Position numbers and translations under genes: made by a program
Assembly (NCBI GenBank): GCA_902778135.1
Contig: CACYWP010000012.1
Coordinates: forward strand, 29,391 to 93,390
Direction of reading: 5' to 3'
Length of the DNA stretch: 64,000 nt
From: an uncultured Coriobacteriaceae bacterium
GTDB lineage: Bacteria; Actinomycetota; Coriobacteriia; Coriobacteriales; Atopobiaceae
The notes under the pieces: generated by a model
Told to the model about the DNA's origin: nothing
What the model saw: only the letters and a program-made list of their open reading frames with translations
The model's database searches: none
In this document: positions 37,974 to 49,000 of the stretch, piece by piece
Layout: every line of letters starts with the position of its first letter
Numbering within the stretch: the stretch's first letter is position 1

Positions 37974-39539
37974 ATGGCTGACATGACGAGGGACCAGCAG
38001 CGCGCGGAGCTGCACCGCACCATCTGGGGCATCGCGGACGACGTGCGCGGCTCGGTCGACGCGTGGGACTTCAAGCAGTACGTGCTCATCACGCTGTTCT
38101 ACCGCTACATCTCGGAGGACCTGGAGCGCTTCGTCAACGACTGGGAGCGCGCCAACGGCAACCCGAGTCCCGACTACGCAAGGATGGCGGACGCCGACGC
38201 CGAGGTGGCGCGCGAGGCCATCGTCAACGCGCGTGGCTACTACATCGCGCCGTCGATGCTGTTCAAGAACGTCCTCGCTCGTGCCGAGAAGGACAAGGAC
38301 CTCAACGAGACCATCGAGCGCGTCTTCAGGGCAATCGAGGCATCCACGGTCGGCCACGAGTCTGAGAAGGACTTCCGTGGCCTCTTCGCCGACTTCGACC
38401 CGAACTCCAACCGCCTCGGCGGCACGGTGGCCGACCGCAACAAGAGGATGGTCGCAATACTTCGCGGCGTGGACTCCATGAAGCTGGGCGACATCACCGA
38501 CAACAAGATCGACCTCTTCGGCGATGCCTACGAGTACCTGATGACCATGTACGCTGCCGGTGCTGGCAAGTCTGGTGGCGAGTTCTTCACCCCGCAGGAG
38601 GTCTCCCGCCTGCTGGCGCTTCTCGCCACGGAGGGCAAGAGCGAGGTCAACAAGGTCTACGACCCGTGCTGCGGCAGCGCGGGCCTCTTGCTGCAGGCGG
38701 CCAAGATTCTCGGTGACGACAAGGTGCGTCTCGGCTACTTCGGCCAGGAGATCAACCCCACGACCTACAACCTCGCGCGCATCAACATGTTCCTCCACGG
38801 CATCGAGTACGGTAAGTTCGACATCGCGCTCGGCGACACCCTGCTCGACCCGCAGCATTGGGACTTCGAGCCCTTCGACGTCATCGTCTCCAACCCGCCC
38901 TACTCGGTGAAGTGGACCGGCCCGGACAGCCCCACGACCATCAACGACCAGCGCTTCGCGCCCGCGGGCGTGCTTGCGCCCAAGAGCCGCGCCGACTGGG
39001 CGTTCCTGATGCACATGCTGGCATGGCTCTCCGAGCAGGGAACGGCCGCCGTGGTCGTGTTCCCTGGCATCCTCTACCGTGGCGGCGCCGAGGGCAGGAT
39101 CCGCCAGTACATGGTGGACCACAACTTCGTCGACGCGGTCATCCAGCTGCCGACGAACCTCTTCTTCGGCACGACCATCCAGACCTGCGTCATGGTCCTG
39201 CGCAAGAACAAGCCCGACACGGACATCCTCTTCGTCAACGCCGAGCGCGGCTTCGGCCACGAGGGCAACAAGAACAAGCTCCGCGAGGAGGACATCCAGC
39301 AGGTCGTGGCATGGCACACGGCTCGCGAGGACGTGGACTACACGGTACACCGCGCCACCTACGACGAGGTCGTGGGGAACGACTACGTGCTCTCGGTGGG
39401 TAGCTACGTCGAGGAGGAGGACACGTCCGAGCACCTGACGCTGCCCGAGGTGCGCGAGCGCATCGCCGCGTGCGTGAAGCGAGAGAACGAGCTGAGGGCG
39501 CAGATTGACGCGATCCTGGACGAGGTGATGGGCTCATGA
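37974..39539 (+). CDS. hsdM: Type I restriction-modification methyltransferase subunit HsdM
   Basis: 521 residues. N6-adenine methyltransferase that forms the modification complex with HsdS. Motifs: N-terminal helical domain, GEFFTPQEVSRLL, SAM-binding DPCCGSAGLLL and catalytic NPPY (SNPPYSVKW). Start ATG 37974, seven bases after GAAGGAG. First gene of an operon hsdM-hsdS1-GIY fragment-hsdS2-GIY-hsdR with overlapping stops and starts. Confidence 0.95.
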   Translation: MADMTRDQQRAELHRTIWGIADDVRGSVDAWDFKQYVLITLFYRYISEDLERFVNDWERANGNPSPDYARMADADAEVAREAIVNARGYYIAPSMLFKNVLARAEKDKDLNETIERVFRAIEASTVGHESEKDFRGLFADFDPNSNRLGGTVADRNKRMVAILRGVDSMKLGDITDNKIDLFGDAYEYLMTMYAAGAGKSGGEFFTPQEVSRLLALLATEGKSEVNKVYDPCCGSAGLLLQAAKILGDDKVRLGYFGQEINPTTYNLARINMFLHGIEYGKFDIALGDTLLDPQHWDFEPFDVIVSNPPYSVKWTGPDSPTTINDQRFAPAGVLAPKSRADWAFLMHMLAWLSEQGTAAVVVFPGILYRGGAEGRIRQYMVDHNFVDAVIQLPTNLFFGTTIQTCVMVLRKNKPDTDILFVNAERGFGHEGNKNKLREEDIQQVVAWHTAREDVDYTVHRATYDEVVGNDYVLSVGSYVEEEDTSEHLTLPEVRERIAACVKRENELRAQIDAILDEVMGS

Positions 39540-40801
39540 GCAGGCTGCAGGAGCTGATAGCAGAGCTCTGCCCCGATGGGGTGGAGTACAAGGCGTTGGG
39601 TGAGCTTGGTGCTTTCTATGGCGGCCTGACCGGAAAGTCTAAGAAGGACTTTGGTGATGGCGCTAAGTTCGTCACATATAACAACGTGTACGGAAACCCC
39701 GCCGTCAACCTCGAAGAATACGGGTTGGTGAACGTTGGACCAGACGAGAGGCAGAACACGGTCGAGCTTGGTGACGTTCTCTTCACCATCTCGTCCGAGA
39801 ACCGCGGGGAAGCTGGCCTTACCTCGGTCATGACGGTCGATCCAGGCGAGCCTTGGTATCTGAACAGCTTCTGTACCGGTTGGCGGCTTCATGACAAGTC
39901 GATACTGCTGCCTGACTTCTTGAAGCACGTTTTGCGAGGTCCGGAGGTTCGCGAAGCCATCTCGAAAACCGCCAATGGTGTTACGAGGTTCAACATCTCG
40001 AAGCCCAGGCTGGCAAAGGTCCGCATTCCCGTCCCGCCCATCGAAATCCAGCGCGAGATAGTGCGCATCCTCGACGAGTACACGGCAGCGCATGACGAGC
40101 TGGTGAGGCAGCTCGAGGATGAAATTACAACTAGGATTTCTGAGCGCACAACGATCATTCGCGAAGAGTTTGCTGTCAGGTTTGGTGACCCGTGTTCTAA
40201 AGAAAGCACGTTTGATAGGCTTGGTAATCACTGCCGTGTGGTTACAGGCAATACGCCATCACGTTCTCATCCAGAGTATTTCGGTAAAGGAATTGATTGG
40301 ATAAAGTCAGACAATATTCATCCCAACGCTAGAATGCTCGATACGGCGAAGGAGCAGTTGACCGCAGAAGGTGAGGCTGCGGCGCGTGTGGCCGAGCCGG
40401 GATGGCTTCTCATGATCTGTATTGCTGGAAGCCCGAATACTATTGGCAACACCTCCATGGTTGACAGGAGGGTTGCCTACAACCAGCAAATCAACGGAAT
40501 AGACCCTTTAGATGTCAATCCGCGATACCTGCAATGTGCTCTTACGCTGGCAAAACAAAAGATCGAGAAAACTCTAAAACCCGCTGTTACCTGTATCCTT
40601 AACAAACGTGAGCTTGAGTCGTTGCTTCTTCCGTTCCCCCCTAGAGAACTGCAGGATGAGTTTGCAATGATACTCGAGAAGCTTGATTTGGCAGGGTTCG
40701 CAGAGTATCTCGATGCACTGCAAGAAGAGCTAACGCTAAGAGAGTGTCAGCTTACCCTCGTCCGCAACCAACTCCTGTCGTTCCCAGAGAAGGTGGCATG
40801 A
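39536..40801 (+). CDS. hsdS: Type I specificity subunit HsdS (copy 1)
   Basis: 421 residues with the usual plan of two variable target-recognition domains separated by a conserved helix: N-terminal MSRLQELIAELCPDGVEY, first variable part, central RIPVPPIEIQREIVRILDEY helix (about 163-195), second variable part, and RNQLLSFPEKVA at the end. Start overlaps the hsdM stop. The variable parts have lower GC than the conserved ones. The conserved blocks recur nearly identically in hsdS copy 2. Confidence 0.9.
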   Translation: MSRLQELIAELCPDGVEYKALGELGAFYGGLTGKSKKDFGDGAKFVTYNNVYGNPAVNLEEYGLVNVGPDERQNTVELGDVLFTISSENRGEAGLTSVMTVDPGEPWYLNSFCTGWRLHDKSILLPDFLKHVLRGPEVREAISKTANGVTRFNISKPRLAKVRIPVPPIEIQREIVRILDEYTAAHDELVRQLEDEITTRISERTTIIREEFAVRFGDPCSKESTFDRLGNHCRVVTGNTPSRSHPEYFGKGIDWIKSDNIHPNARMLDTAKEQLTAEGEAAARVAEPGWLLMICIAGSPNTIGNTSMVDRRVAYNQQINGIDPLDVNPRYLQCALTLAKQKIEKTLKPAVTCILNKRELESLLLPFPPRELQDEFAMILEKLDLAGFAEYLDALQEELTLRECQLTLVRNQLLSFPEKVA

Positions 40802-40986
40802 CCATGGCGCGCGGCTCCATATGCGTCATGAAGACGATTGCCCCCGGCCTCGTGAAGACTGGCAAGAGGACCAACTTCGAGACACATATGCACCGGCTCG
40901 AGCACATCGATGACATCAATACCGTTGGCTTTACGCATGTTTTCACCATAGTGAATTGCGGGTATATAGAGGTGATGGTCTCATGA
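40798..40986 (+). pseudogene. Truncated GIY-YIG (T5orf172-like) gene fragment
   Basis: 62 residues. Its first ~45 (MARGSICVMKTIAPGLVKTGK...) match the N-terminus of the intact gene at 42218, then the frame breaks away and ends in EVMVS, which copies the last codons of hsdM. It is therefore a scar of an hsdS-GIY duplication, fused to a repeat of the hsdM/hsdS junction. Probably not functional. Confidence 0.7.
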
Positions 40987-42215
40987 GCAGGCTGCAGGAG
41001 CTGATAGCAGAGCTTTGCCCCGATGGGGTGGAGTACGTCACTCTTGATGAGTCGTGCTTTTATCCACGTGAGCGCATGAGCAGCGATGGCTTGGATGAAG
41101 GAACTTATGTATCTGTCGAGAACCTTGCGCAGGATTTCGGCGGTCTTACCGGAGAAATAGCCACGACGAAACCTGGCACAGCAGTCATATGCTTCCGTGA
41201 AGGCGATGTTCTGGTTGGGAACATCCGTCCATATCTCAAGAAGGTCTGGTTGGCCGACTTTGATGGCGGTACGAATGGTGATGTGCTGGTTTTCAGGATC
41301 AAAGACTCGTATGGGGAGCGGCTGCTTCCGGAATTCGTATATATGCAGCTGGCATCCGAGAGCTTCATTGACTTCGATATGAAGTATGCAAAGGGTGCCA
41401 AGATGCCTCGTGGGGATAAGAAGGCTGTTCTTCGCTACCGCATCCCCGTCCCGCCCATCGAGGTCCAGCGCGAGGTCGTGCGCATCCTCGACGAGTACAC
41501 GGTGGCGCATGACGAGCTGGTGAGGCAGCTCGAGGAGGAGCTGGAGCTGAGAGGCGTCTGTGCCTCATTGTTCGAAGATGCCTTGCTTGCTGAGATGGGC
41601 TTCGCTGATTCCCGAAGAGTAAACCTCGAGGATCTATGTGATTTCGTGACAGTGGGAATAGCAAATTCAACGACGCATGCGCAAAGGTCTTCTGGTGTCG
41701 CAATGCTTAGAAATCAGAACATCACAGAGCATGGTCTAGATGATAAAGAACTGGTGTTTATCGAGAAGTCATTTGCAGACAAGTACAAAAAGAAAGCGTT
41801 GCTCCCTGGTGATGTTTTGGTTACACGAACTGGATATCCAGGTCGAGCTTGTGTTGTACCTGAAAAGTACAGAGGTGCACAAACATTCACTACTTTGATT
41901 GCTCGACTTAGGACGGATTCCGGAGTCACTCCAGAATATGTTTGCTGTTATATCAACTCTGCTCTTGGGAAAGAGTATGTGAGTCGCCATAAGGCAGGGG
42001 CTGCTCAAGAAAACTTTGGCGCAAAGGCTCTTGCAAAAATGCCGATACTGGTATTCCCTATGCAACTTCAGAGGCGATTTGTTGATGAAATAAGTGGCTA
42101 TTCATCAGTTAGCCAGGACATCGCTGAGGCTATCAGGACCGAACAGTCTTTATTGGAACAGCGACTCATGCACGTCCGCAACCAGCTCCTGTCGTTCCCA
42201 GAGAAGGTGGCTTAG
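40983..42215 (+). CDS. hsdS: Type I specificity subunit HsdS (copy 2)
   Basis: 410 residues, ATG 40983. Same plan as copy 1, with nearly identical N-terminus, central helix (RIPVPPIEVQREVVRILDEY) and C-terminus, but different target-recognition domains (first one DESCFYPRERMSSDG..., second one VNLEDLCDFVTVGIANS...). Two full-length specificity genes behind one hsdM allow two methylation specificities or recombinant ones. Confidence 0.9.
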   Translation: MSRLQELIAELCPDGVEYVTLDESCFYPRERMSSDGLDEGTYVSVENLAQDFGGLTGEIATTKPGTAVICFREGDVLVGNIRPYLKKVWLADFDGGTNGDVLVFRIKDSYGERLLPEFVYMQLASESFIDFDMKYAKGAKMPRGDKKAVLRYRIPVPPIEVQREVVRILDEYTVAHDELVRQLEEELELRGVCASLFEDALLAEMGFADSRRVNLEDLCDFVTVGIANSTTHAQRSSGVAMLRNQNITEHGLDDKELVFIEKSFADKYKKKALLPGDVLVTRTGYPGRACVVPEKYRGAQTFTTLIARLRTDSGVTPEYVCCYINSALGKEYVSRHKAGAAQENFGAKALAKMPILVFPMQLQRRFVDEISGYSSVSQDIAEAIRTEQSLLEQRLMHVRNQLLSFPEKVA

Positions 42216-42217
42216 CC

Positions 42218-42916
42218 ATGGCACGCGGCATCATCTACGTCATGAAGACCGTCGTCCCCGGCCTCGTGAAGATCGGCAAGACGGGCCTCACCAACTTCGA
42301 CGCGCGCATGTACCAGCTCGAGCACAACGGCTACTTCAACGTGGCCGGGCTCAAGAGGGTCTTCGCCATAGAGGTCGAGGACTACGACGAGAAGGAGTCC
42401 ATGCTGGACGACATCTTCTCGCGCTCGCGCGTGCCCAACTCGGAGCTCTTCGCCCTCGACATAGACCTCGTGGTGCAGCTGCTCTCGTCCTTCGAAGGTA
42501 AGCAGGTGTACCCGGCGCCCAAGACACAGACCAAGGCAAAGGTGTTCCAGACGGCGACCACGGCGGTCCAGTCGAACCAGCACCAGGGCATCGTGCCCGA
42601 CGGCACGTACCACATGGCGCGCAAGAACAAGGCGACTGACAAGATGCAGAAGAAAACGATGAACGTCGTCGGCGGAAAGTTCATCGTGCCTGCGGGCACC
42701 GTCGTGACGCTCCAGGAGGGCGCGGGCCTCAGCGCGGGCGTGAAGCAGCTCCGCGACCTCTACGTCGACGACAACGGCGTGTCGACCGAGGACGTCGAGT
42801 TCTCCAGCCCGTCGAGCGCCGGCTCGTTCGTGATCGGCGCGTACTGCAACGGCTGGGACACGTGGAAGGCCGCCGACGGTAAGCCCATAAGCACGTTCAG
42901 GCAAGGTGATGACTGA
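42218..42916 (+). CDS. GIY-YIG (T5orf172-type) protein with C-terminal DUF4357-like domain
   Basis: 232 residues. N-terminal IIYVMKT...LVKIGKTG is the GIY-YIG-like core of T5orf172 proteins (about 1-95); the C-terminal part (about 125-225, with LRDLYVDDNGV and SPSSAGSFVIG) resembles DUF4357. Genes like this often accompany type I restriction loci; their exact job there is not established. Two bases after hsdS copy 2, and its stop overlaps the hsdR start. Confidence 0.75.
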   Translation: MARGIIYVMKTVVPGLVKIGKTGLTNFDARMYQLEHNGYFNVAGLKRVFAIEVEDYDEKESMLDDIFSRSRVPNSELFALDIDLVVQLLSSFEGKQVYPAPKTQTKAKVFQTATTAVQSNQHQGIVPDGTYHMARKNKATDKMQKKTMNVVGGKFIVPAGTVVTLQEGAGLSAGVKQLRDLYVDDNGVSTEDVEFSSPSSAGSFVIGAYCNGWDTWKAADGKPISTFRQGDD

Positions 42917-45900
42917 TGGTAGAGACGCAGAAGCAGTCCACATACCAGGTTCTCGTCAACTCAGACGATGCGTGCGTTCTGTCGTCCTACGAGCCCGTGC
43001 CCAAGGACGAGGCCAACTACCAGAGCGAGGCCGCGCTCGAGAACAGGCTCATCCACCTGCTCGGCACGCAGGGCACGGCGCACCTGCCCATCACGAGCGA
43101 GGCCGAGCTCGTGGCGAACCTGCGTCGGTGCATGGAGGAGCTGAACAACGTCTCGTTCTCCGACTCCGAATGGGACACGTTCTTCAAGGGATTCATCGCC
43201 AACGGCGGCGACGGCGTGCCCGAGAAGACCGAGAAGTTCCAGCGCAACTGGCGCTACCCGCTCAAGCGCGACGACGGCACGACCAAGAACGTGGAGATCG
43301 TTGACAAGGACAACATCAACCGAAACCGCGTGCAGGTCATCAACCAGTACGTGCCGGGCGGCGGGACCTACGAGAACCGCTACGACGTGACGATACTGGT
43401 CAACGGCCTTCCCCTCGTGCACATCGAGCTCAAGAGACGCGGCGGCTCCATCCGCGAGGCGTTCAACCAGATCGAGCGCTATGGGCGCGAGTCGTTCTGG
43501 GCGGACTCGGCGCTGTTCGAGTGGGTGCAGCTCTTCGTCATCTCCAACGGGACGCTGACCAAGTACTACTCGAACACGACCCGTGCCACGCACGTGGCGA
43601 AGCAGGCCGAGACCAAGGGCGCGACGAGGCGCAGGCAGTCCGGCTCCTTCAAGTTCACGAGCTACTGGGCCGACGCGAGGAACGACCTCATCACCGACCT
43701 CGAGGACTTCGCGCGGACCTTCCTGACCAAGCGGACGCTGCTCGCCATCCTCACGCGCTACTGCGTGCTCACGGTGGACGGCGACCTGATGGTCATGCGG
43801 CCCTACCAGATCGCGGCGACCGAGGCGGTACTCTCGCGCGTGCTGATCGGCGAGTCGAATCCGAGGCTGCTCGGCACGACGGCCGCGGGCGGCTACGTCT
43901 GGCACACCACGGGCTCGGGCAAGACCCTGACCTCGTTCAAATGCGCGCAGCTGGCGAGCGCGATGGAGGGCGTGGACAAGGTGCTCTTCGTCGTGGACCG
44001 CAAGGACCTCGACTACCAGACGATGCGCGAGTACGAGAAGTTCGAGAAGGGCGCCGTGAACGGCTCGACGTCCTCCAGGGTGCTCGAGGAGCACCTCTCG
44101 GACCCAACCAAGCGCATCCACGTGACGACGATCCAGAAGCTCGACGCGTTCATCCGCAAGTACCCGAAGCACGCGGTGTACGGCCAGCACGTGGTCATCA
44201 TCTTCGACGAGTGCCACCGCAGCCAGTTCGGCGACATGCACGTGGCCATCACGAAGAAGTTCAAGAGGTATCACCTCTTCGGTTTCACGGGCACGCCCAT
44301 CTTCGCGGCCAACGCCGGTGCCGCCAGGCACGCCAACCTCACGACCACGCAGCAGGCCTTCGGCGACTGCCTGCACCAGTACACCATCGTCGACGCCATC
44401 CGCGACGAGAACGTGCTTCCCTTCCGCGTGAGCTACGTGAACACGGTGCGTCGCAAGGCGGGCACCAAGACCCACGACGTCGAGGGCATCGACACCGAGG
44501 AGGCCATGCTCACGCCCGCGCGCATCGAGCTCGTCTCCCGCTACGTCCTCGAGCACTTCGACCAGGCCACCAAGAGGGGCGGCAAGTCCTTCACCATCAA
44601 GTACGAGGACGGCTCGGGCCGCGCCATGAGCCGGCGCGTGAGGGGCTTCAACGGCATACTCGCCACGCAGTCCATCCCCTTCGCGAAGGCCTACTACGCC
44701 AAGATCCGCGAGCTGCAGAAGGAGCTGGGCACCGACTATCGCGTGGCGCTCATCTACAGCTGGGCGGCCAACCCCGAGACCGACGACTTCACCGCCGACG
44801 AGGAGATGGACGCAAGCGGGCTCTCCAAGTCCGACCGCGAGTTCCTCGACTCGGCCATCGCCGACTATAACGAGGTGTTCGGTACCAGCTTCTCCACGCA
44901 GGGCAAGGGCGGGAAGTCAGGCGAGGGCTTCGACAACTACTACAAGGATCTCTCGATGCGCATGAAGAGCCGCGAAGTGGACCTGCTCATCGTGGTCAAC
45001 ATGTTCCTCACCGGCTTCGACGCGAAGTGCCTGAACACTCTCTTCGTCGACAAGCGCCTCAAGCAGCACGGCCTCATACAGGCCTTCAGCCGCACGAACC
45101 GCATCCTGAACAGCGTAAAGAGCTTCGGCAACATCATCTGCTTCCGCAACCTAGAGCAGGAGGTCGACGACGCGCTGGCGCTATTCGGGGACAAGGACGC
45201 CTCTGGCATCGTCGTGCTCAAGCCCTACGCGGAGTGGATGGCGGACTACAACCAGGCCGTCGACGCGCTGCACGACATGCTCGCGGCAGGGCAGCTGCCA
45301 TTGGGCGAGTCTGCGGAGAAGGCGTTCATCAAGGCGTGGGGCCTCATCCTGCGCCTGCGCAACATCCTCTCGGCCTTCGACGAGTTCCAGGGCAACGACC
45401 TGCTCGGGACGCGCGAGGTGCAGGACTACCAGAGCGTCTACAACACGCTCTGGGAGAAGTACCGCAAGGCGAAGAAGGCGCAGCTCGAGTCCATCGTCGA
45501 CGACATAGAGTTCGAGATGGAGCTTGTGAAGCAGGTGGAGGTCGGCATCGACTACATCCTCATGCTGGTCGCCAAGTACCACGAGTCCAACTGCGAGGAC
45601 AAGGAGATCCGCGCCGACATCGACCGCGCCATCGCGGCGGCACCGACCCTGCGCGACAAGAAGGAGCTCATCGACAAGTTCATCGACGGCATCAACGTCA
45701 CGGGCACGTCCCGCGAGGCGTGGGTGGCCTTCGTCGAGGGCGAGCGTGACCGCGAGCTCGGCGAGATCATCGCCGACGAGCGCCTGGACGAGGACAAGAC
45801 CGTCTCGCTCATGCGCCGCGCGTGGGACGAGGGTTACGTCCGCGAGACCGGCACCGCCGTGATGGGGATACTGCCCAAGGGTGGCGGAGGGTCGCTGTTC

Positions 45901-46005
45901 AGCAAGGCGCCGACGGGACTCGCGGCGAACCTCGAGCGCGTGGTGGAGAAGCTGAAGGCGTTCTTCGAGCGCTTCCACGAGATTGTCGGCATGCCCGGGG
46001 AGTAG
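42916..46005 (+). CDS. hsdR: Type I restriction endonuclease subunit HsdR
   Basis: 1029 residues. N-terminal PD-(D/E)XK nuclease (RYDVTILVNG...HIELKRRG, about 155-180), then an SF2 translocase with Walker A TTGSGKT (K336), DECH box (D431) and GFTGTP, motif VI SRTNR, and a helical C-terminus that docks to the methylase. ATP-driven translocation and random cleavage of unmodified DNA. ATG 42916 overlaps the previous stop. No frameshift seen, so the system looks intact. Confidence 0.95.
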   Translation: MVETQKQSTYQVLVNSDDACVLSSYEPVPKDEANYQSEAALENRLIHLLGTQGTAHLPITSEAELVANLRRCMEELNNVSFSDSEWDTFFKGFIANGGDGVPEKTEKFQRNWRYPLKRDDGTTKNVEIVDKDNINRNRVQVINQYVPGGGTYENRYDVTILVNGLPLVHIELKRRGGSIREAFNQIERYGRESFWADSALFEWVQLFVISNGTLTKYYSNTTRATHVAKQAETKGATRRRQSGSFKFTSYWADARNDLITDLEDFARTFLTKRTLLAILTRYCVLTVDGDLMVMRPYQIAATEAVLSRVLIGESNPRLLGTTAAGGYVWHTTGSGKTLTSFKCAQLASAMEGVDKVLFVVDRKDLDYQTMREYEKFEKGAVNGSTSSRVLEEHLSDPTKRIHVTTIQKLDAFIRKYPKHAVYGQHVVIIFDECHRSQFGDMHVAITKKFKRYHLFGFTGTPIFAANAGAARHANLTTTQQAFGDCLHQYTIVDAIRDENVLPFRVSYVNTVRRKAGTKTHDVEGIDTEEAMLTPARIELVSRYVLEHFDQATKRGGKSFTIKYEDGSGRAMSRRVRGFNGILATQSIPFAKAYYAKIRELQKELGTDYRVALIYSWAANPETDDFTADEEMDASGLSKSDREFLDSAIADYNEVFGTSFSTQGKGGKSGEGFDNYYKDLSMRMKSREVDLLIVVNMFLTGFDAKCLNTLFVDKRLKQHGLIQAFSRTNRILNSVKSFGNIICFRNLEQEVDDALALFGDKDASGIVVLKPYAEWMADYNQAVDALHDMLAAGQLPLGESAEKAFIKAWGLILRLRNILSAFDEFQGNDLLGTREVQDYQSVYNTLWEKYRKAKKAQLESIVDDIEFEMELVKQVEVGIDYILMLVAKYHESNCEDKEIRADIDRAIAAAPTLRDKKELIDKFIDGINVTGTSREAWVAFVEGERDRELGEIIADERLDEDKTVSLMRRAWDEGYVRETGTAVMGILPKGGGGSLFSKAPTGLAANLERVVEKLKAFFERFHEIVGMPGE

Positions 46006-46077
46006 CTCCGGATTGATTGGATCGACACGGAGACTGCGCGATATCGCCACCAACACAGGGGTAAAAAGGACAAAAGT

Positions 46078-49000
46078 ATGGCGGATGGCAATAAGTACAC
46101 TTGGATACCAGCCTACGAGGCCATAGCCACGAAGTTGCTGGACTACGAACATGACCAGGAGAGACTCTACGAGATTGCGCATGATGTCCTGGGAGAGTCC
46201 TTCACCCAAATGGACCCGCTCACGTTCTTCTCGATGTTCAACGGCAAGCTACAAAGGGAGGACCGTCGCATCGAGGCCGTAAAGAAAGTAATCGAAGGCC
46301 TCGGGCTCAACGTAACGCCGGCACTGGACTTCTGGGCCATACCCATCACGGACGCACGGAGGTGGCGCTTCTGGGGAGGCGAGCCGAACCAGTTGGAGTA
46401 CAACTGGGGCGTGTTCAGGGCTGCCCTGTCCCTGGCGGACGATCCATCCGCTGAGTCGAGGGCGAACTTCATCGAGCGCTTTGACACAGCACGATCCCAT
46501 AGGAACGTGGGTGATGCCAATCTCACGATGGCGCTCTATTGGGTCCGTCCTGACGCCTACCTGCCCCTCGACGGGAATACGAGGACCTACATCAGGAACC
46601 GCTACGACATCGTTGCACCCGCCCCGGTGACCGGTGAGAATTACCTGCAGCTCATCGAGCTGGTGCGGTCCACGGCGAGGCTGCCCTTCACGGACCTCTC
46701 CTACGCGGCATGGGAACTGGGGGGCTGGATTCCCGCGCCGAGTGAGTGGGAGCCCGGCGTGGATACCGACCAGTGGGAGGAGATCCTGAAGGATTCTTCA
46801 GTCGCGGATTCGGCCTCGCTCATTTCGCTCAAGTGCCTGGCCGAGCATCCGAAGGGCGCGACCTGCGCGGAGCTCGCAGGTGAGTACAGAAGGGGTCCTA
46901 GCTTCTACTCGAACGCCGTCACGAACCTTGGCAGGAGGGTCGTCGAGCGCCTCGGGATCGAGCCTCGCGAAGTAGAGAAGGGGAAGTACTGGCCTGTCGC
47001 GTGCGTTGGCAACTACGTAGCAAAGCGCCGCAAGGGAACGTTCGAATGGAGGTTGCGCAGAGAGGTGCTCGAGGCTCTGGAGCGACTTGACTTGACTGGC
47101 GTCTCGGCTTACGAGCTGGAAGGGGCGACACCATGGTTCGACGAGGGGCGTCTGCGCAAGCTCATAGCATTGTACAAGGAGGACTTCGGAAGGTTCCGAG
47201 GTGACAATGCGCCGAAGGGGGACCAGGAGGCCTACAAATGGGACCGCGTCGCAAACTTTCAGGAGAACTGGAGGATCGACGCTGAGGATTTCTCCGCGAG
47301 CGTGGTCGCCGCGCTCAAGCCGGCCGCGCAGGGGGAAGGCCAGCTGCTTGGCAGCGGGCATGAATACTCCTTCGACCGGCTGGTGAAGCTGCTCGGATTC
47401 GACCAGGAAGGCGTCCGCGAGGCATTCAGGACTCTGTACGATACGACCACGGATCTCGCAAGCTTGTATGAGTCCTTCACGAGGGGCGTGGACGACCTCG
47501 TGAGGCGCTACAACGAGGCTTTCCCGGACGCCTCCATGGACGATGCCTACCAGAACGCGAAGGCGGCGAGCGTCTACCTGTTCTTCAGGTATCCCGAGCG
47601 CTACCACTACTACAAGCCGACGGTCGCCGACTCGCTCTGCACTGCCGTGGGAAGCGTCCTTCCGGGGGACCCCACCGCGCGTTTCATCGCGTATGAGGCC
47701 CTCTGCGACGCCATGATGCCCGCGGTGATGTCAGACGCGGAGCTCGTCGCCATGAGCGACTCCGTGCTCGACGACCGCAAGTTGGCAGCTGACCCAGCCC
47801 ATCACCTGCTCCTGCAGGACATCGGCTACTACTGCGACGTGTACATGAAGGAATGGCACCCGGACTGGGAGGGCCTGCTCGAGGGTGCCGAGGAAACGGA
47901 AGTCAGCGGGCGGGAGGCACCCATGAACGCACAGGCATACCCGAAGAACCTCATCCTCTACGGCCCTCCCGGCACGGGCAAGACGTACCAGACAAAGGCA
48001 TACGCCGTCGCCATCTGCGATGGAAAAAAGCTTGAAGACGTCTTGCAGACGATGTCGACGAAAGAGGGCTACGACTCTGTGACGAGTCGCTACAAGGAGC
48101 TCGTTGACGTTGGCCGCATCGGCTTCACCACCTTCCACCAGTCGTACAGCTACGAGGACTTCATCGAGGGAATAAGGCCCGAGACGGACGCCGAGGGAAG
48201 AATCAGCTATGCGGTCAGGAGGGGAATCTTCCGGACCTTCTGTGACAACGCGTCCGACATGGTGTCAGCCGCCTCCGAAGCGGGCAGCTTCAGGCAATTT
48301 CCCGAGAACCCGAGCCCGACCGTCTGGAAGATGGGACTCTCGACCCCAGAGATGAAGGACCTCTACCAACGGTGCAAGACAGAGGGCTCGATCCGTCTCG
48401 GGTGGGATACCGTCAATCCAGAGGAGGTCGACGAGTCTACCGAGCTCGGAGAAAAGTCCAAGCGTAGCATCTCTGCGTTCCAGGATGAGATGGAACCCGG
48501 TGACTTCGTCATCCTGACGAGCGGCCCCGACCCCGATTACTACGGGGTGGCAGTGGTGACGGGAGACTTCGAGTGGCACTCAGGTGATGAAGGTGCGAAG
48601 CGCTTCCGCTCGGCTCAGTGGCTGCCGGACATCGAAAGGACAAAGGCGGTTGCCCTTAACAAGGGCTATCAGCTGAAGCCTCCTGCAATTTACCAGCTAG
48701 GCCGCTTCACTGCCTCCCAGCTCGTCGAGGCGATGGGGCTTGCTCCCAACTCTGAGGTGGAAAGACGTGAGAAGCTACCCTACGTCTTCATAATCGACGA
48801 GATTAATCGAGGCAACGTGTCGAGGGTGCTGGGAGAGCTCATTACCCTGCTCGAGCCAAAGAAGCGCAAAGGAGGTTCGGAGGAGCTAACGGCGACGCTC
48901 CCGTACTCTGGTGACGAGTTCTCGGTGCCGTCAAACGTCTACATCGTCGGCACCATGAACACGGCGGACCGGTCCATTGCACTCATGGACACCGCCCTGC

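Larger units (their letters stand above)
39522..42233. repeat. Three direct-repeat pairs linking the two hsdS genes
   Basis: Start repeat 39522-39589 / 40969-41036, central repeat 40022-40118 / 41439-41535 and end repeat about 40759-40820 / 42173-42233. Each pair is about 90% identical or better, in the same orientation, while the intervening domain-coding DNA differs. Confidence 0.75.

Noticed and set aside
37464..39434. Minus-strand 656-codon frame opposite hsdM
   Set aside because: Antisense shadow in a GC-rich gene, Val/Asp/Arg-rich without motifs.
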